From the NCBI RefSeq assembly GCF_954871325.1, contig NC_088777.1, positions 22,111,366 to 22,175,365 on the forward strand: 64,000 bases of DNA. Reading direction: 5' to 3'. The notes under the pieces are model-generated. The model made no database searches. It was given only the letters and a program-made list of their open reading frames with translations, and was not told where the DNA came from. Position numbers and translations under genes: made by a program. Below are positions 38,901 to 45,967 of the stretch, one piece after another (the stretch's first letter is position 1; the number at the start of each line of letters is the position of its first letter). This DNA is from Gordionus sp. m RMFG-2023. Lineage: Eukaryota; Nematomorpha; Gordioida; Chordodea; Parachordodidae.

Positions 38901-41900
38901 GTAAAAATTTTTAAATTAATTAAAATAAATTTTTTAAAAAAATGATTTTAACTAATTTTAATAAGTCATTATTTTTCTGGTCTCCGAACCCTGAACTCGA
39001 ACTGGGTTCAGAGATTTTTCACTGAACCCAAACCCATTTTTTTAGAATGAGGGTTCCTCGTCCCTGATGATTTATTTTATCTTTTTTTCTTTAAATTTTC
39101 TTCCTGGACTTCCATTTTATTTAAAGATTGATATCATAGATAATTTTCTAGTGTAGGTATTAATATTTACTCTACAAATGATTGCCTAAAAAATAATCAC
39201 TTTAAAACTATCATTGATAAAGCAAGGGATGTTGCAAAATATCTAAGAACTCCCACAATTGTAAGAATATTAAAATCAATGAAAAGGTCAATGGCAAAAT
39301 TAGATTGCACAACACGTTGGTACTCAATTTATATGATGCTAGAACGATTATTAAGTTTGAAAGATTTCTGTAATGATTTTATTATAAGAGAATGTGAAGT
39401 CATTTTGTCGGAAGATGATTGGCACCAAATAAAGGACCTTACTAGTGTATTAGTTCCTTTAAAAATAACATTAAGATTACAATCAGAACAATTATGTTTA
39501 TCTGATTTTTATGGCATATGGATTAGATGCCGATTAGATTTAAAAAGATTTACTAGTCCTTTTTCATACGGAATATTAGAAAATATAAAAATTCGAGAGC
39601 AATAATATTTGCAAAATAGTGTTGTATATGCTTCTATATATTTAGACCCTCGATATAAAGTTTTATTGAGTATTGAGCAAAAACAAATAGCTAAAGACCA
39701 TCTTAAGGATTTATGGCATACCCAAAACTCCATTATTTACAATATATTGGAGGCTAAGACAATACCTACTAGTTGTAGTGATAATAATGATAATGATAGC
39801 AAAATTGATGATCTTGAAATTTTACTTTTAGATAGAGAAATAAACAAATTATCACCAGTTAGAAAGGAGGATCAAAAAATGCCTATTGCATCTTGAAAAG
39901 TTCTCAGAAGTTAAGAGAATATATAAGGATACAAATATTTTAAAAATCAGAGAAGAAAATTCTTCAATATATTCAGAATTATATATCTTGTCTAGAATCG
40001 TCATTGTTGTACATGGCGACACAAGTACAATAATTTATGTATTATAAAGATAACTATCTTAGGCAAGTGTAGAACGTAAATTTTCATCTTTGAAATATAT
40101 ATTGTCTAATTTACGCGTAAATCTCAAGGATGTATTTTAGAAGATATTATGATTGTGCGATAGAATAAAACATTTAAAATATAAATTATTTCATTTTTTT
40201 TTATTTGTAAATAAATTAAATGTGTATATATTGAAATAATAATAAATGAATGAAAAAAAAATTTTTTTTGAGTCATTTTTTTATTTTCCTTGAACCCGGA
40301 CCCTGAACTCGGGCCCTATTTAGATTTTATTAATGTACCCGAACCCAAATTTGGACCCTTTTTTTGTCGAAGGGTTAAAAATACTCAAATGAATATTTTT
40401 AAAGATCTTTCTTATATAAAAAATATTTTAATTTAATACTATTACCACAGTAGTGTTGTTAAATAGCCCAATTCGGGTTGATTCTAAAAAATAGCCCTAT
40501 TAAGATTATAACCAAGAAAACATTATGTAGGCTTAAAGATTTTGCTCATAGCCGATAGAAATGCTTGACATCTTAATCTCGATGCTCACATAATATTATT
40601 TTAATTAAAATCTTAATCGGGCCGTTTTGAAAAATCGACCCAAATCGTCTAACAACACTAAAGTGCTAGTGTTGAACGATTATTTATTACGGCAAAGCTT
40701 ATACTTTCTGATAGTAGCTCTTGACTTGGGGATGACAATATAGAAATGCAATAAAATATAAATAAATTATATATATATTAGAGGTCTGCATTGGGCGGGT
40801 TTTTGGACCCCCGCCCACCCAATATTTTAAAAAAATTTAACCCGCCCGCCCATTAGTCTAAAAATTTTTACCCGCCCGCCCATTATTTATAAATAAATTT
40901 TAACCCAGCCCGCTTACAAAATTTAATTATGGCCATTATTTCAATTTTTTAAGCATCTAATAAAAAAAAATCAGCATTACACCTCTACAAATTGACAACC
41001 AGATTTTATGGTTTTGTTTAATTGAGAATTGTCTTTTTGAAAATATCCGGTTATTTTTTTATTATCTATAAAATCTTCATAATTTACAGATGAACATTGA
41101 TGCCGAAGGAAGAAGGAAATGCCACTTTTGTTATTATATTTATAGATAGATTCGCAATCATTGCAACGAATCCAATCTAGCTTTTTGTCATTTTTATCGA
41201 AAATGATTTAAATTGTTTCCACTTGAAGATTTGAGTTTATTGTCTGATTCATTATCTTTTAACTTGTAAAAATTATTTATTATTTTTTTAGATATATGTT
41301 CTTTATTCATAATATAATTTTAAAATAAAAATTAAATTAAATTAAAAAATATTTTTTTATGTTATAAAAAATAAAATTTATTCCCCTAACTTTTATTGGG
41401 AAGCCCCGGTCCCAATCCCTAAAGTTCTTAAATCAATTGGGTAGAAGAATTTCATTAAGGACAGGGATTAAAAACGAGTCCCTATCTCTTAAACAAAAAA
41501 TCCAATTCGAAATCCTAAAGGGGAACTACAAGTGTTTCTTCGAAAAACTCCCTTTTCCCTCCTAGTCCAGCACGCATGGTGTTCCTATTTTATAAAATTA
41601 CAAAATAAAAATAACTTAAAAAAACGATTGTTACAATAAAAAAATAAATATTGTTACTCATCATTTAAATAATTATGATTTTTTTTAGTTTGTTTCTGAA
41701 CAAAAATTTTAAATTTCTTTAACCCGACCGCACATTGTTTAAATTTCTTAACCCGCCCGTAGTTTAAAATTTTTTTAACCCGTCCGCCTGCCTGTTTTCA
41801 AAAAATTTTTGCCCGCCCTGGGTGGCCCGAAACCCCGCCCAATACAGACCTTGAATATATATATATTTAAAATTATAATCATATTTTTATAACAATATTT

Positions 41901-43240
41901 TTTATTTGTGGCAATAGAGATGATAATAGTGGATTACTTTTTTTGATAAATAGCGGTAGCGATAGCGCCCTATTTTACTTAGTAAAAAGGTTCATAAATG
42001 TTTTAAAAAAATTAAAATTAAAAAAATTTTATATTTTATTTATTTAATGTTATCTCTTCTTTAGAATATTTACCTCTAGGTGTTATTAATTTGAGTTATA
42101 TAATTATAAAAAAAATGTAGAAGTTTGTGAATTTTTAATAGCTTATTAAATATCATGGGCTAATCTTCTAACTTGGCGAGTAAATGAGGCAATTACTTTA
42201 ATTTAAAATAATTATCCCATAGATAACTTTTAAACATTATTACAAATGAATGAAGATATTAAATGTAAAAATATGGCATGTAAAATAATATAAAATAAAA
42301 GCGATTTAGATAGAATTATTAAAAAAAATATGACTTCGAATGGTTTCAAAAAAAGATATATTTTAACATAATGAAAAGGAAGAAAATTGAATAATCCTAA
42401 CTCCATTAGCAGCAATAGCGATGTCTAACCCATTTACACAGATCCCAGTCGAAAGATAATTTCCAGGATTAAAATATATTCTATAATAGAGAACAATTAT
42501 TTATAGAACTATGTAATATGGGCCCCTGCATTCTTGTTCGAAATAATTGATTTTTATATTTATTTTTAAAGGAACGTTCCGAAAATTGGGAACGAGACAT
42601 TTTTTGGCCGAGATAGAGATGGCATGGGAACGAAAAATAAGCCGTTCCGGGTCTCAGGTAAAATAAACGAGAATATAATAATTAAAAATGTGCATATTTT
42701 AATCAGTTTGGAACCATAACCTAGAACCCTTTTTTAAAATTTATAGGACCCGGAATCAAAAACCCATTTTGTTCTATTTAAAATGTTACATTCATTTATG
42801 AGGATTTATTTAGTGTTTACATGTTTTCAATTTTTTTTGACAGAAAGTTTGTTTTAATGAACCGAAATCACTTTTTTTTAAATATTCAGAATCGATAGTT
42901 TTTCGTTAAAGTTCCAAACCCTAACTTTAATATATAAGATCCATTTTATACAATAGACCATTAGATTAACTTTAATATATCTCACTGCTGAAGTTACTAT
43001 AACAAAGCCTTCTATCAATAGCATCATTACTTTTCTCCCTCGATGAAGTCGAAAACGATTGTATTTAAACTAAAAACGATTAGAATGGCAACAAATATGT
43101 TGTAAATGGTTTTTATGTGGTTTACTTCTAACATTTCCCTAAAAAATATCGTTTATCTATATTTATGTAGTTGTAGTTAACATTACGTCAATAGGGATGG
43201 CCTCTCAGTGAATTCTTTTTCTTTTAAGCTTTCGTGAGTC
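8861..43240 (-). CDS. SOAT: Sterol O-acyltransferase (ACAT/SOAT, MBOAT family), 12 exons traced, 5' end missing
   Basis: This gene esterifies cholesterol or other sterols with fatty acyl-CoA in the endoplasmic reticulum membrane. I found it by reading short open stretches between splice sites on the minus strand. The exons are 43187-43240, 43031-43138, 36686-37068, 35694-35944, 34967-35036, 34802-34922, 34551-34689, 31335-31469, 30897-30995, 29400-29538, 9542-9670 and 8861-8937. All junctions are GT-AG and the phases agree, giving 1705 coding bases: one leading base of a split codon, 567 codons and a stop. In order, the peptide matches remembered vertebrate SOAT1 from HIKTIY through [15 protein letters not shown], the FYKDWWN signature, the active-site His (ALAHEL) and EWYAR to the C-terminus. 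Two things are odd: a long Asn/Asp-rich loop in exon 3 and a 19.7-kb transposon-filled intron. The first exons and the start codon were not found. No stop interrupts the traced frame, so it looks like a working gene. Confidence 0.93.
9542..9670 (-). CDS. SOAT: SOAT exon 11
   Basis: A 129-bp exon, 19.7 kb from exon 10. The split codon (T then TT) gives Phe and the sequence continues without a gap relative to SOAT1. It reads [18 protein letters not shown] against FLGNGVLLCFYSQEWYAR. Confidence 0.95.
9671..10732. other. SOAT intron, AT-rich, nothing recognised
   Basis: Start of the 19.7-kb intron on its downstream side. No coding match or repeat ends were seen. Confidence 0.5.
10733..11311 (+). 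repeat. Left arm of an old long-TIR transposon
   Basis: It starts GAGTCGTTCCATGTCATAT, akin to GGGTCATTCCATGTCAAAT of the younger copies. It is inverted relative to 16806-17136 joined to 21688-21850: words such as CTACCTAATTA, TTTGGGTGAAA and TTTAGCATC recur in the same order. Its interior has been replaced by later insertions. Confidence 0.65.
11367..11683. mobile_element. PIF/Harbinger-type palindromic MITE, 317 bp
   Basis: It is almost one long hairpin: GGCCATTTCCAGACAGAACG at the left and its complement at the right, with TAA on both sides (11364-11366, 11684-11686). A 3-bp TAA/TTA duplication with GG-starting ends is the Harbinger/Tourist pattern. Confidence 0.85.
11749..12113. mobile_element. 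hAT MITE, 365 bp, with target duplication
   Basis: The ends are TAGTGATCTGCATCGGG and TTTGCAGATCTTTA. The 8-bp duplication GTCCAAAT lies at 11741-11748 and 12114-12121. The subterminal DNA is CCCGGCCCGGCC-rich, as in the other hATs here. Confidence 0.92.
12240..12840 (-). pseudogene. GC-rich block with broken minus-strand coding signal, unidentified
   Basis: This stretch is far richer in G and C than its surroundings. Minus-strand pieces are open and non-repetitive: [47 protein letters not shown], then [20 protein letters not shown] and [12 protein letters not shown]. They are in different frames, so it is a relic. I do not recognise a family. It sits inside the old long-TIR element, between a hAT and a younger long-TIR copy, so it could be cargo, a captured host fragment or a recent arrival. 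Confidence 0.35.
13905..14800 (+). pseudogene. Transposase-like gene of long-TIR copy A, broken
   Basis: Blocks in order across shifting frames are [11 protein letters not shown] (about 14000), [16 protein letters not shown] (14178-14226), [16 protein letters not shown] (about 14307), a YKN block near 14455, HTGKVF (about 14530) and [14 protein letters not shown] (about 14580). An acidic DFSENY block, then a YFSDG/QYKN block and a WHF...HGK block suggest an RNase H-like DDE/DDD catalytic core; that is inference. Many unnamed insect and cnidarian proteins carry this series. Confidence 0.7.
15833..16619 (-). mobile_element. hAT (DUF659-like) element, 787 bp, nested in copy A
   Basis: The ends are CAGGGTTGTGCATTTGACC and GACTTGCCAACCCTG. 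The 8-bp duplication GTAAAAAT lies at 15825-15832 and 16620-16627, and the empty site is visible in the sister long-TIR copy. The GGTCAAATACGGTCAATTGACC-type words at both ends are subterminal repeats. The minus strand carries a partial transposase. Confidence 0.93.
16098..16500 (-). pseudogene. hAT transposase C-terminal piece
   Basis: An open stretch at 16231-16500 is followed in another frame by [19 protein letters not shown] and [14 protein letters not shown]. The latter matches the dimerisation signature L.IPASSASLERNWS...RNRL of DUF659-type hATs. The N-terminal half of the transposase is absent. Confidence 0.7.
16806..17136 (-). repeat. Right arm (inner part) of the old long-TIR transposon
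   Basis: Inverted relative to the inner part of 10733-11311 (TTGTATAAATAAATGTGTGC, TATACTAA and TAATTAG in matching order). It is cut at 17136/21680 by a hAT whose target duplication is ATAATTAG. Confidence 0.6.
17771..21577 (-). mobile_element. Long-TIR DNA transposon, copy B, nested in a hAT
   Basis: The left end is GGGTCATTCCACGTCAAATG. The right end lacks about the last 35 bases, and some of the host hAT is missing there too. The terminal inverted repeats run 17771 to about 18612 and about 20806 to 21577. A minus-strand transposase relic lies between. It is very similar to copy A throughout, including the non-TIR flank at about 20640-20800. Confidence 0.88.
18650..20290 (-). pseudogene. 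Transposase-like gene of long-TIR copy B, broken
   Basis: This is the best-preserved N-terminal half of the family in the window. It reads [20 protein letters not shown] (20213 down), [29 protein letters not shown], then in a shifted frame [32 protein letters not shown] and [18 protein letters not shown]. Further down, catalytic-region blocks resemble copy A. The Cys/His series (C.C..HQN, C..CP) may be a metal-binding module. At least three frame breaks are visible. Confidence 0.72.
21688..21850 (-). repeat. Right arm (outer part) of the old long-TIR transposon
   Basis: It reads inverted to the outer part of 10733-11311: GATGCTAAAATTTAGG and TTCACCCAAATCAC match its complement. The very end has decayed. 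Confidence 0.55.
22147..25692 (+). mobile_element. ZMYM1/TTF-type hAT transposon, nearly full length
   Basis: The ends are CAGGGCCGTAGTGGGCC and CTGGCTACGGCCCTG. The 8-bp duplication TTTCTTGA lies at 22139-22146 and 25693-25700. The C-runs just inside both ends (GGCCCCCCCTCCC; GTGCCCCCCCCCC) are its subterminal repeats. The interior encodes a recognisable multi-exon transposase with few breaks, so it is one of the younger elements here. Confidence 0.95.
22492..25490 (+). pseudogene. ZMYM1-like hAT transposase, lightly broken
   Basis: The N-terminus [16 protein letters not shown] (22492) is typical of the family. An acidic exon follows ([19 protein letters not shown], about 22807). The TTF zinc-finger region is open at about 23335-23921 ([26 protein letters not shown]). 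The catalytic part starts at 23990 ([20 protein letters not shown]); it changes frame near 24255 into [19 protein letters not shown], then [14 protein letters not shown] (about 24495). The last large piece is 24737-25261, followed after a stop by the dimerisation signature [20 protein letters not shown] (about 25300-25360). I count about four or five breaks, some of which may be introns. Confidence 0.88.
26095..26222. mobile_element. Tiny hAT MITE, 128 bp
   Basis: The ends are CGGAGACCTATAGAGACACC and GGTCTGTAGAGCTCTG. The 8-bp duplication ATATTTAT lies at 26087-26094 and 26223-26230. Confidence 0.85.
26610..27519. mobile_element. Non-autonomous hAT, 910 bp
   Basis: The left end is CAGAGACCTGCAGAGGTACC and the right end is AACAGGTCTCTG. 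The 8-bp duplication ATAATTAT lies at 26602-26609 and 27520-27527. The inner flanks are GGCCCGGCCC strings. No transposase was seen. A 197-bp MITE is nested inside. Confidence 0.9.
26843..27039. mobile_element. TGTTGTTAAA-type MITE, 197 bp, nested
   Basis: The left end is TAATGTTGTTAAACGGCTCG and the right end is CCGTTTAGCAACACTA. It is a short relative of 11319-12226 and 40451-40660. No target duplication is clear. Confidence 0.7.
28100..28475 (+). mobile_element. Two hAT fragments side by side
   Basis: 28100-28250 is a decayed dimerisation-domain piece ([11 protein letters not shown]) of the 7055 family. From 28281 a different hAT starts CAGATCTGCAAAAGTGCC, with CCCGG strings as in 26610-27519; its right end is unclear. 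Confidence 0.55.
28480..29399. other. SOAT intron DNA next to exon 10, nothing recognised
   Basis: AT-rich, with no repeat ends or coding match. Confidence 0.5.
29400..29538 (-). CDS. SOAT: SOAT exon 10 (active-site histidine)
   Basis: A 139-bp exon reading [19 protein letters not shown] and [12 protein letters not shown], against AMLAVFAVSAVVHEYALAV and FFYPVLFVLFMFFG of SOAT1. The His is the MBOAT active-site residue. The usual HEY is HEL here. The donor GTAAGC opens the 19.7-kb intron. Confidence 0.95.
30145..30310 (-). repeat. tRNA-derived SINE-like sequence
   Basis: The minus-strand head reads GCATCTGTGGTCTAGTCGAT (30305 down), like a tRNA 5' half with an A-box-like TGGTCTAGTCGA. At 30245-30254 a B-box-like GGTTCGAGCA follows. 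The acceptor and T stems do not pair, so it is not a working tRNA. A GC-richer tail runs to about 30145. Only one copy is in the window, so SINE status is inference. Confidence 0.4.
30897..30995 (-). CDS. SOAT: SOAT exon 9 (DWWN signature)
   Basis: A 99-bp, 33-codon phase-0 exon reading [19 protein letters not shown], against [19 protein letters not shown] of SOAT1. It carries the catalytic-region Asn of the FYxDWWN motif. Confidence 0.96.
31335..31469 (-). CDS. SOAT: SOAT exon 8 (leads into the FYxDWWN signature)
   Basis: A 135-bp, 45-codon phase-0 exon. It reads [19 protein letters not shown] against [19 protein letters not shown] of SOAT1; FYK is the first half of the family signature FYKDWWN. 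Confidence 0.96.
31885..32465. mobile_element. Chimera of two hAT families
   Basis: 31885-32090 is the complement of the right end of the hAT at 45968-46756 (GATCCGATCCGATATTTTT and the GGTTCATAGAGGG region). 32100-32465 matches the 7055/17137 family and ends TATCGGTACACCCCTA. The outer ends of the two families face outwards and the inner halves are missing. Confidence 0.65.
32770..33235 (-). mobile_element. Second LINE tail, same family as 1835-2340
   Basis: More decayed. Minus-strand pieces align with the first copy: a CKFSGG Cys-region piece, an [13 protein letters not shown] helix, then [18 protein letters not shown] against LAWDYTCVDRFAPSFCSN. Stops are frequent. It lies in the intron between SOAT exons 7 and 8. 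Confidence 0.55.
33240..34228. other. SOAT intron 7-8 remainder, nothing recognised
   Basis: AT-rich DNA with no repeat ends or coding match seen. Confidence 0.45.
34229..34439 (+). repeat. Tandem duplication, 2 x about 106 bp, identical
   Basis: 34229-34334 is repeated at 34335-34439 without a mismatch that I can see. Each copy starts GAAAATTTATACTGAACCC. It lies in the intron, about 110 bp from SOAT exon 7. Confidence 0.95.
34551..34689 (-). CDS. SOAT: SOAT exon 7
   Basis: A 139-bp exon reading [13 protein letters not shown] and [15 protein letters not shown], against VRWGYVAMKFAQV and FYVYYIFERLCAPLF of SOAT1. It covers one transmembrane helix. The following 3.1-kb intron holds a tandem duplication, a LINE tail and a chimeric hAT. 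Confidence 0.93.
34802..34922 (-). CDS. SOAT: SOAT exon 6
   Basis: A 121-bp exon ending [18 protein letters not shown], nearly identical to the [12 protein letters not shown] block of SOAT1. The start is a variable, charged linker. Confidence 0.93.
34967..35036 (-). CDS. SOAT: SOAT exon 5
   Basis: A 70-bp exon reading [19 protein letters not shown], against IRFVMKAHSFVRENVPRV of SOAT1. It is followed by a 44-bp intron. Confidence 0.9.
35490..35640. mobile_element. hAT subterminal fragment
   Basis: GAACTCAAACCCACA and GCCCGGGACCC-type strings resemble the ends of the hAT at 38412. It has no clear termini and lies in the intron between SOAT exons 4 and 5. Confidence 0.35.
35694..35944 (-). 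CDS. SOAT: SOAT exon 4 (third/fourth membrane segments)
   Basis: It reads [15 protein letters not shown] against YTLPPASRFIIIFEQ of SOAT1, preceded by a hydrophobic stretch ([19 protein letters not shown]). The 5' splice site is ambiguous: acceptors that give exon starts at 35944 and at 35920 both keep the frame, differing by eight codons. Confidence 0.9.
35945..36685. other. SOAT intron 3-4, nothing recognised
   Basis: A 741-bp AT-rich intron without repeats or coding matches. Confidence 0.5.
36686..37068 (-). CDS. SOAT: SOAT exon 3 (second membrane segment plus long Asn-rich loop)
   Basis: A 383-bp exon. It begins with a transmembrane region, [13 protein letters not shown], aligning with YAFGKFPTVVWTW of SOAT1. 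It then runs into a hydrophilic loop of about 90 residues rich in Asn, Asp and Ser, including the run [13 protein letters not shown]. Vertebrate SOAT1 has only about 15 residues here. The donor is G|GTAATA at 36685. The phase fits the next exon. Confidence 0.88.
37208..37762. mobile_element. hAT end fragments
   Basis: CAGAAACCTGTAAAGG at 37208 followed by GGCCCGGCC looks like a 26610-type left end. TAGAGGTCTCCCGTAG near 37485, with CCCGTTTTAGACTTCTA near 37746-37762, looks like a short MITE of the TAGAGGTCT group. No target duplication is clear. Confidence 0.4.
38593..39066. mobile_element. hAT MITE, 474 bp, nested
   Basis: The ends are CAGGGACGAGAACCCGG and GGGTTCCTCGTCCCTG. The target duplication is ATCATTTA/ATGATTTA (7 of 8) at 38585-38592 and 39067-39074. 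Confidence 0.85.
39195..40190 (+). pseudogene. hAT transposase, partly open
   Basis: [20 protein letters not shown] opens the conserved region (39279-39605). It is followed by [20 protein letters not shown] and [13 protein letters not shown]. After one stop the second open piece (39609-39896) has [21 protein letters not shown] decayed dimerisation domain [19 protein letters not shown] follows near 40070-40125. It is the same subfamily as 1277-3125, where DPRYK is interrupted; here it is continuous. Confidence 0.85.
40451..40660. mobile_element. TGTTGTTAAA-type MITE, 210 bp
   Basis: The ends are TAGTGTTGTTAAATAGCCC and CGTCTAACAACACTA. It is a relative of 11319-12226. No target duplication is clear. 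Confidence 0.75.
40779..41854 (-). mobile_element. hAT element, 1.08 kb, with BED-finger relic
   Basis: The ends are TAGAGGTCTGCATTGGGCGG and CCCGCCCAATACAGACCTTGA. ATATATAT on both sides (40771-40778, 41855-41862) is compatible with an 8-bp duplication but lies in AT repeats. The subterminal DNA is CCCGCCCGCCC. The minus strand at about 41210-41075 reads [19 protein letters not shown] then FFLRHQC, a BED zinc finger, the N-terminal DNA-binding part of many hAT transposases. The catalytic part is missing. Confidence 0.82.
41863..43030. other. SOAT intron 2-3 remainder
   Basis: Mostly unrecognised. At 42398-42480 the minus strand is open with [20 protein letters not shown] cannot place it. 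At 42567-42780 there are GGAACG/CCGTTCC strings that could be a decayed transposon end. Confidence 0.4.
43031..43138 (-). CDS. SOAT: SOAT exon 2 (first membrane segment)
   Basis: A 108-bp exon reading [19 protein letters not shown], against EVDHIRTIYHMFIALLILF in vertebrate SOAT1. It covers the first transmembrane helix and ends FDFIEGE plus two bases of a split Lys codon. The intron that follows is about 6 kb and holds several hAT elements. Confidence 0.9.
43187..43240 (-). CDS. SOAT: SOAT exon 1 of those found (N-terminal cytosolic part)
   Basis: A 54-bp exon with one leading and two trailing split-codon bases. It reads EFTERPSLL just before the conserved EVNHIKTIY block, like RRSLLDELLEVDHIRTIY in SOAT1. 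It is separated from the next exon by a 48-bp intron (43139-43186). The upstream exon must end in phase 2; I did not find it. Confidence 0.8.
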
Positions 43241-44170
43241 CTAAATAATAAAAATTTGATGTAATATATTAAAAATGAAAATATTATGTAAACAAAAATG
43301 TGGATAATTTTTCAAGGTATATATGCAAAAAAAAGTAATTTATTAGCAAGGTGAAAAAAATAAAATAATTTTATCATTTTTGAAGGCGGGATTTAAGGAA
43401 GATTTTATCCAACAATCATTATATTAATTTCAAACTCAATATCGATGCCATTTGCCAAAAAATGTTATATACTAGATTAAAATAATTTTAATTTATTTAA
43501 AAAAATACACCCATTTTTTTTATTATAAATTAAGGATAGAATAGCCCATTGTGTGTTGGGTTGGATATACCAATTTGATATTAGAAAGAGATGCAACTTT
43601 GAGTTATCGATTTCATTTCGCCATTAGGGAACTGGGTCTAATATCAAAATTTCAGCAAAAAAAATTGACCTAAAAAATTAAATAGGGGTTTATAAAATAA
43701 GTCATAACATAACCAATTCTGTAATTAAAATTACGAATAAACTTATATATATTGGATATGATTGCGTTGTATGGTATGATTAATATAATATACATACGAT
43801 TCAAACCATATTTTTATACTGCTCCTAAATTATGTTTACATTTTCAAAATTATATAATAGAATTATATGCTTGTTTGGCCTTTGGTCTGAGGTGACTTTA
43901 GTTTTAGGACAACATCGTAGTGATTTTACATGATGTTGAGTTTAGAATACTACGGCTCAATTTTTTTGCCCATGTCGGGTTTTCATTTTGAATGATTAAA
44001 TTATTTAATTATCCATGAAATTATTTCAAATGAAAACTGGAAATTTGATCAAAAACTTTCCATTATATGATTTTCGCAATCATAATTGATATATTTTAAA
44101 AAAATTAAATCTGCCGGGCTCAGATTCTATAAAAGAATATTTTTAAGCCTAGTCTAGGTTAATTTTTTGA
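43241..44170. other. DNA upstream of the found SOAT exons
   Basis: This should hold, or lead to, the missing 5' SOAT exons. The next exon upstream must end in phase 2. I found no convincing one. Confidence 0.4.
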
Positions 44171-44174
44171 TAAG

Positions 44175-45280
44175 ATTTTATAGTACCTATTTCCAAGGTC
44201 AGATATATGAATACATTATAATTTGTCCAACCGATCCAATCAAGTATATTAGAAATAAGCCCAAGTCCGTTCCCAATTTGAAAAAGTTCGATTTCAATTA
44301 ATACGGGAAAATTATAAGGGATTAATAAAAATATTTTAAAAAATTGAAATTAAATTAATTTAAAGTTTTGTCCAAATCCGAGATCCCCAATACATATGAA
44401 TGTGTTCGAATTAGATTATCTCGAGTTCCGCGTAGAACTGTTTAAATAAAGTAGGCTAGAATAATCCAGAAAGTGAAATTTTGGAAAAATTTATCAAGTT
44501 CACCTTTATCACAAAAAAAGGCAAAAAAAACAAAGAAATATGCCCTTATATAGTAAAAGCCTCATAAAAAAGCTTAGAAAGGCTCTGAATTCACTAGTTT
44601 TAAAATATAAATCATTTCTGATGTTTACATTTTTAACCTTAATTAATATGGGAAAAAATTGATTTTTTAAATTTAGATTTTAATTTGTAAAATAAATGAT
44701 AACTTTATGAAATGTCCTGGTTTAATTATCAACTAATACTTTTTATACATAATGATAAACTTAGGAAATCTATGATAATTAAATATTATGAATAACAGTG
44801 CTTACGCCTTTTTTTACCAGGGTACTGAATGGTTATATAGGTATAAGGCTATATTTATCCTGCTATAGACAATTTTTATTTCTAGTAATATTTACAATTA
44901 CTCTTTTTTAGGCCTCATTTTTTGTGCGCGTAATAGCGGCCAACTGTGTAAATACTTTCTAAAGTTGATTTTATGCTCTTTATCTTTAACAGTCCTGCAC
45001 ACGACTGCACACGACACTTGAGGTCGAGTATATCAGACTCGAGCCTACATTCTCTTGGATTCGGGATCTCAAACTTTGACAAAATTTTAAATTAATTTGT
45101 TTTCCCAATTTTTATTACTCCTTATAATTTTCCCGCATTAATTCAAATATAGAACTTTTTAAAATTCGGCGCAAATTCGGATCTATTTCTAAAATAATAT
45201 TTACTAGCTCGGATTGGATAGGTCGGACAAATTAAAAATATTTTCTTGTATCAGGTCTTAACCTTGGAAGTAAGTCCGAT
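44175..45280. repeat. Large inverted repeat (arms of about 220 bp)
   Basis: 44175-44395 is the imperfect complement of 45050-45280; shared words include CTTATAATTTTCCCG and TTTAAATTAATTT. Spacer is about 650 bp. The arms carry CCGAGATCCC/GGGATCTC words, as in transposon ends. It is probably a decayed fold-back or hAT element. Confidence 0.65.
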
Positions 45281-45913
45281 AAAATATTATTAAAAATAAA
45301 TCTGTGTAAGAGAATTTTTTTAATATTTAAACAATTTTTTATGTCTGCCTGCATCTGTTTTATTTTCATATTTTTTAAATTTAAGTCATTTTAATAGGCA
45401 TGTGCAAATTTGCGTAATTTTGTCACAAAAAATTTAGATAATTATTTTTAAAAAATCTTAAAATAATAATTACCATTTTGGTACTGAAATCTATTGTCTC
45501 TTCTAATTCTATAGCATCTTAACTTTTGTAAATACTCATCTTAAAAATATGGGACTAAACATAATATTGGTTGTGACCGCTTATTTGAAGACAAAATTTA
45601 TCGAGAAAGAATACCAGTCAAATTTCAATGCAAAATTAATTATAATGCTTTATTATGAATAAGGATTTAAACAAAAAAAGAGAATTATTATCATTACAAT
45701 TCACTGCCCTTTTATAGGGGGCTCCTAATTGTAAAAAAATAACAATTAAAAAACATTTCTTTAAAATTAAAAACGAAAAAATCTTGCTGAAAAATCATAT
45801 TTATCAATAAAAATAAAACTATATAAATATAAAATAACTCAAAAATCAAAATACAGGATGATTTCACAAAATACAATCTAAATAGAAAAATACATCGTGA
45901 CTAATCCTGATTA
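45281..45913. other. AT-rich DNA, nothing recognised
   Basis: No repeat ends or coding match. Confidence 0.45.
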
Positions 45914-45967
45914 CATTTTGTAATAGAATCCATTAACCTTAAAGACAATTGATAATATGATTAATTG

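Larger units (their letters stand above)
38412..40376 (+). mobile_element. hAT transposon with partly open transposase
   Basis: The left end is CAGGGATGTGAACCCGAACC. The right side has ACCCGGACCCTGAACTCGGG-type strings (40290-40370), but the exact right end is not preserved. It contains a nested 474-bp MITE and a transposase at 39195-40180. Confidence 0.75.
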
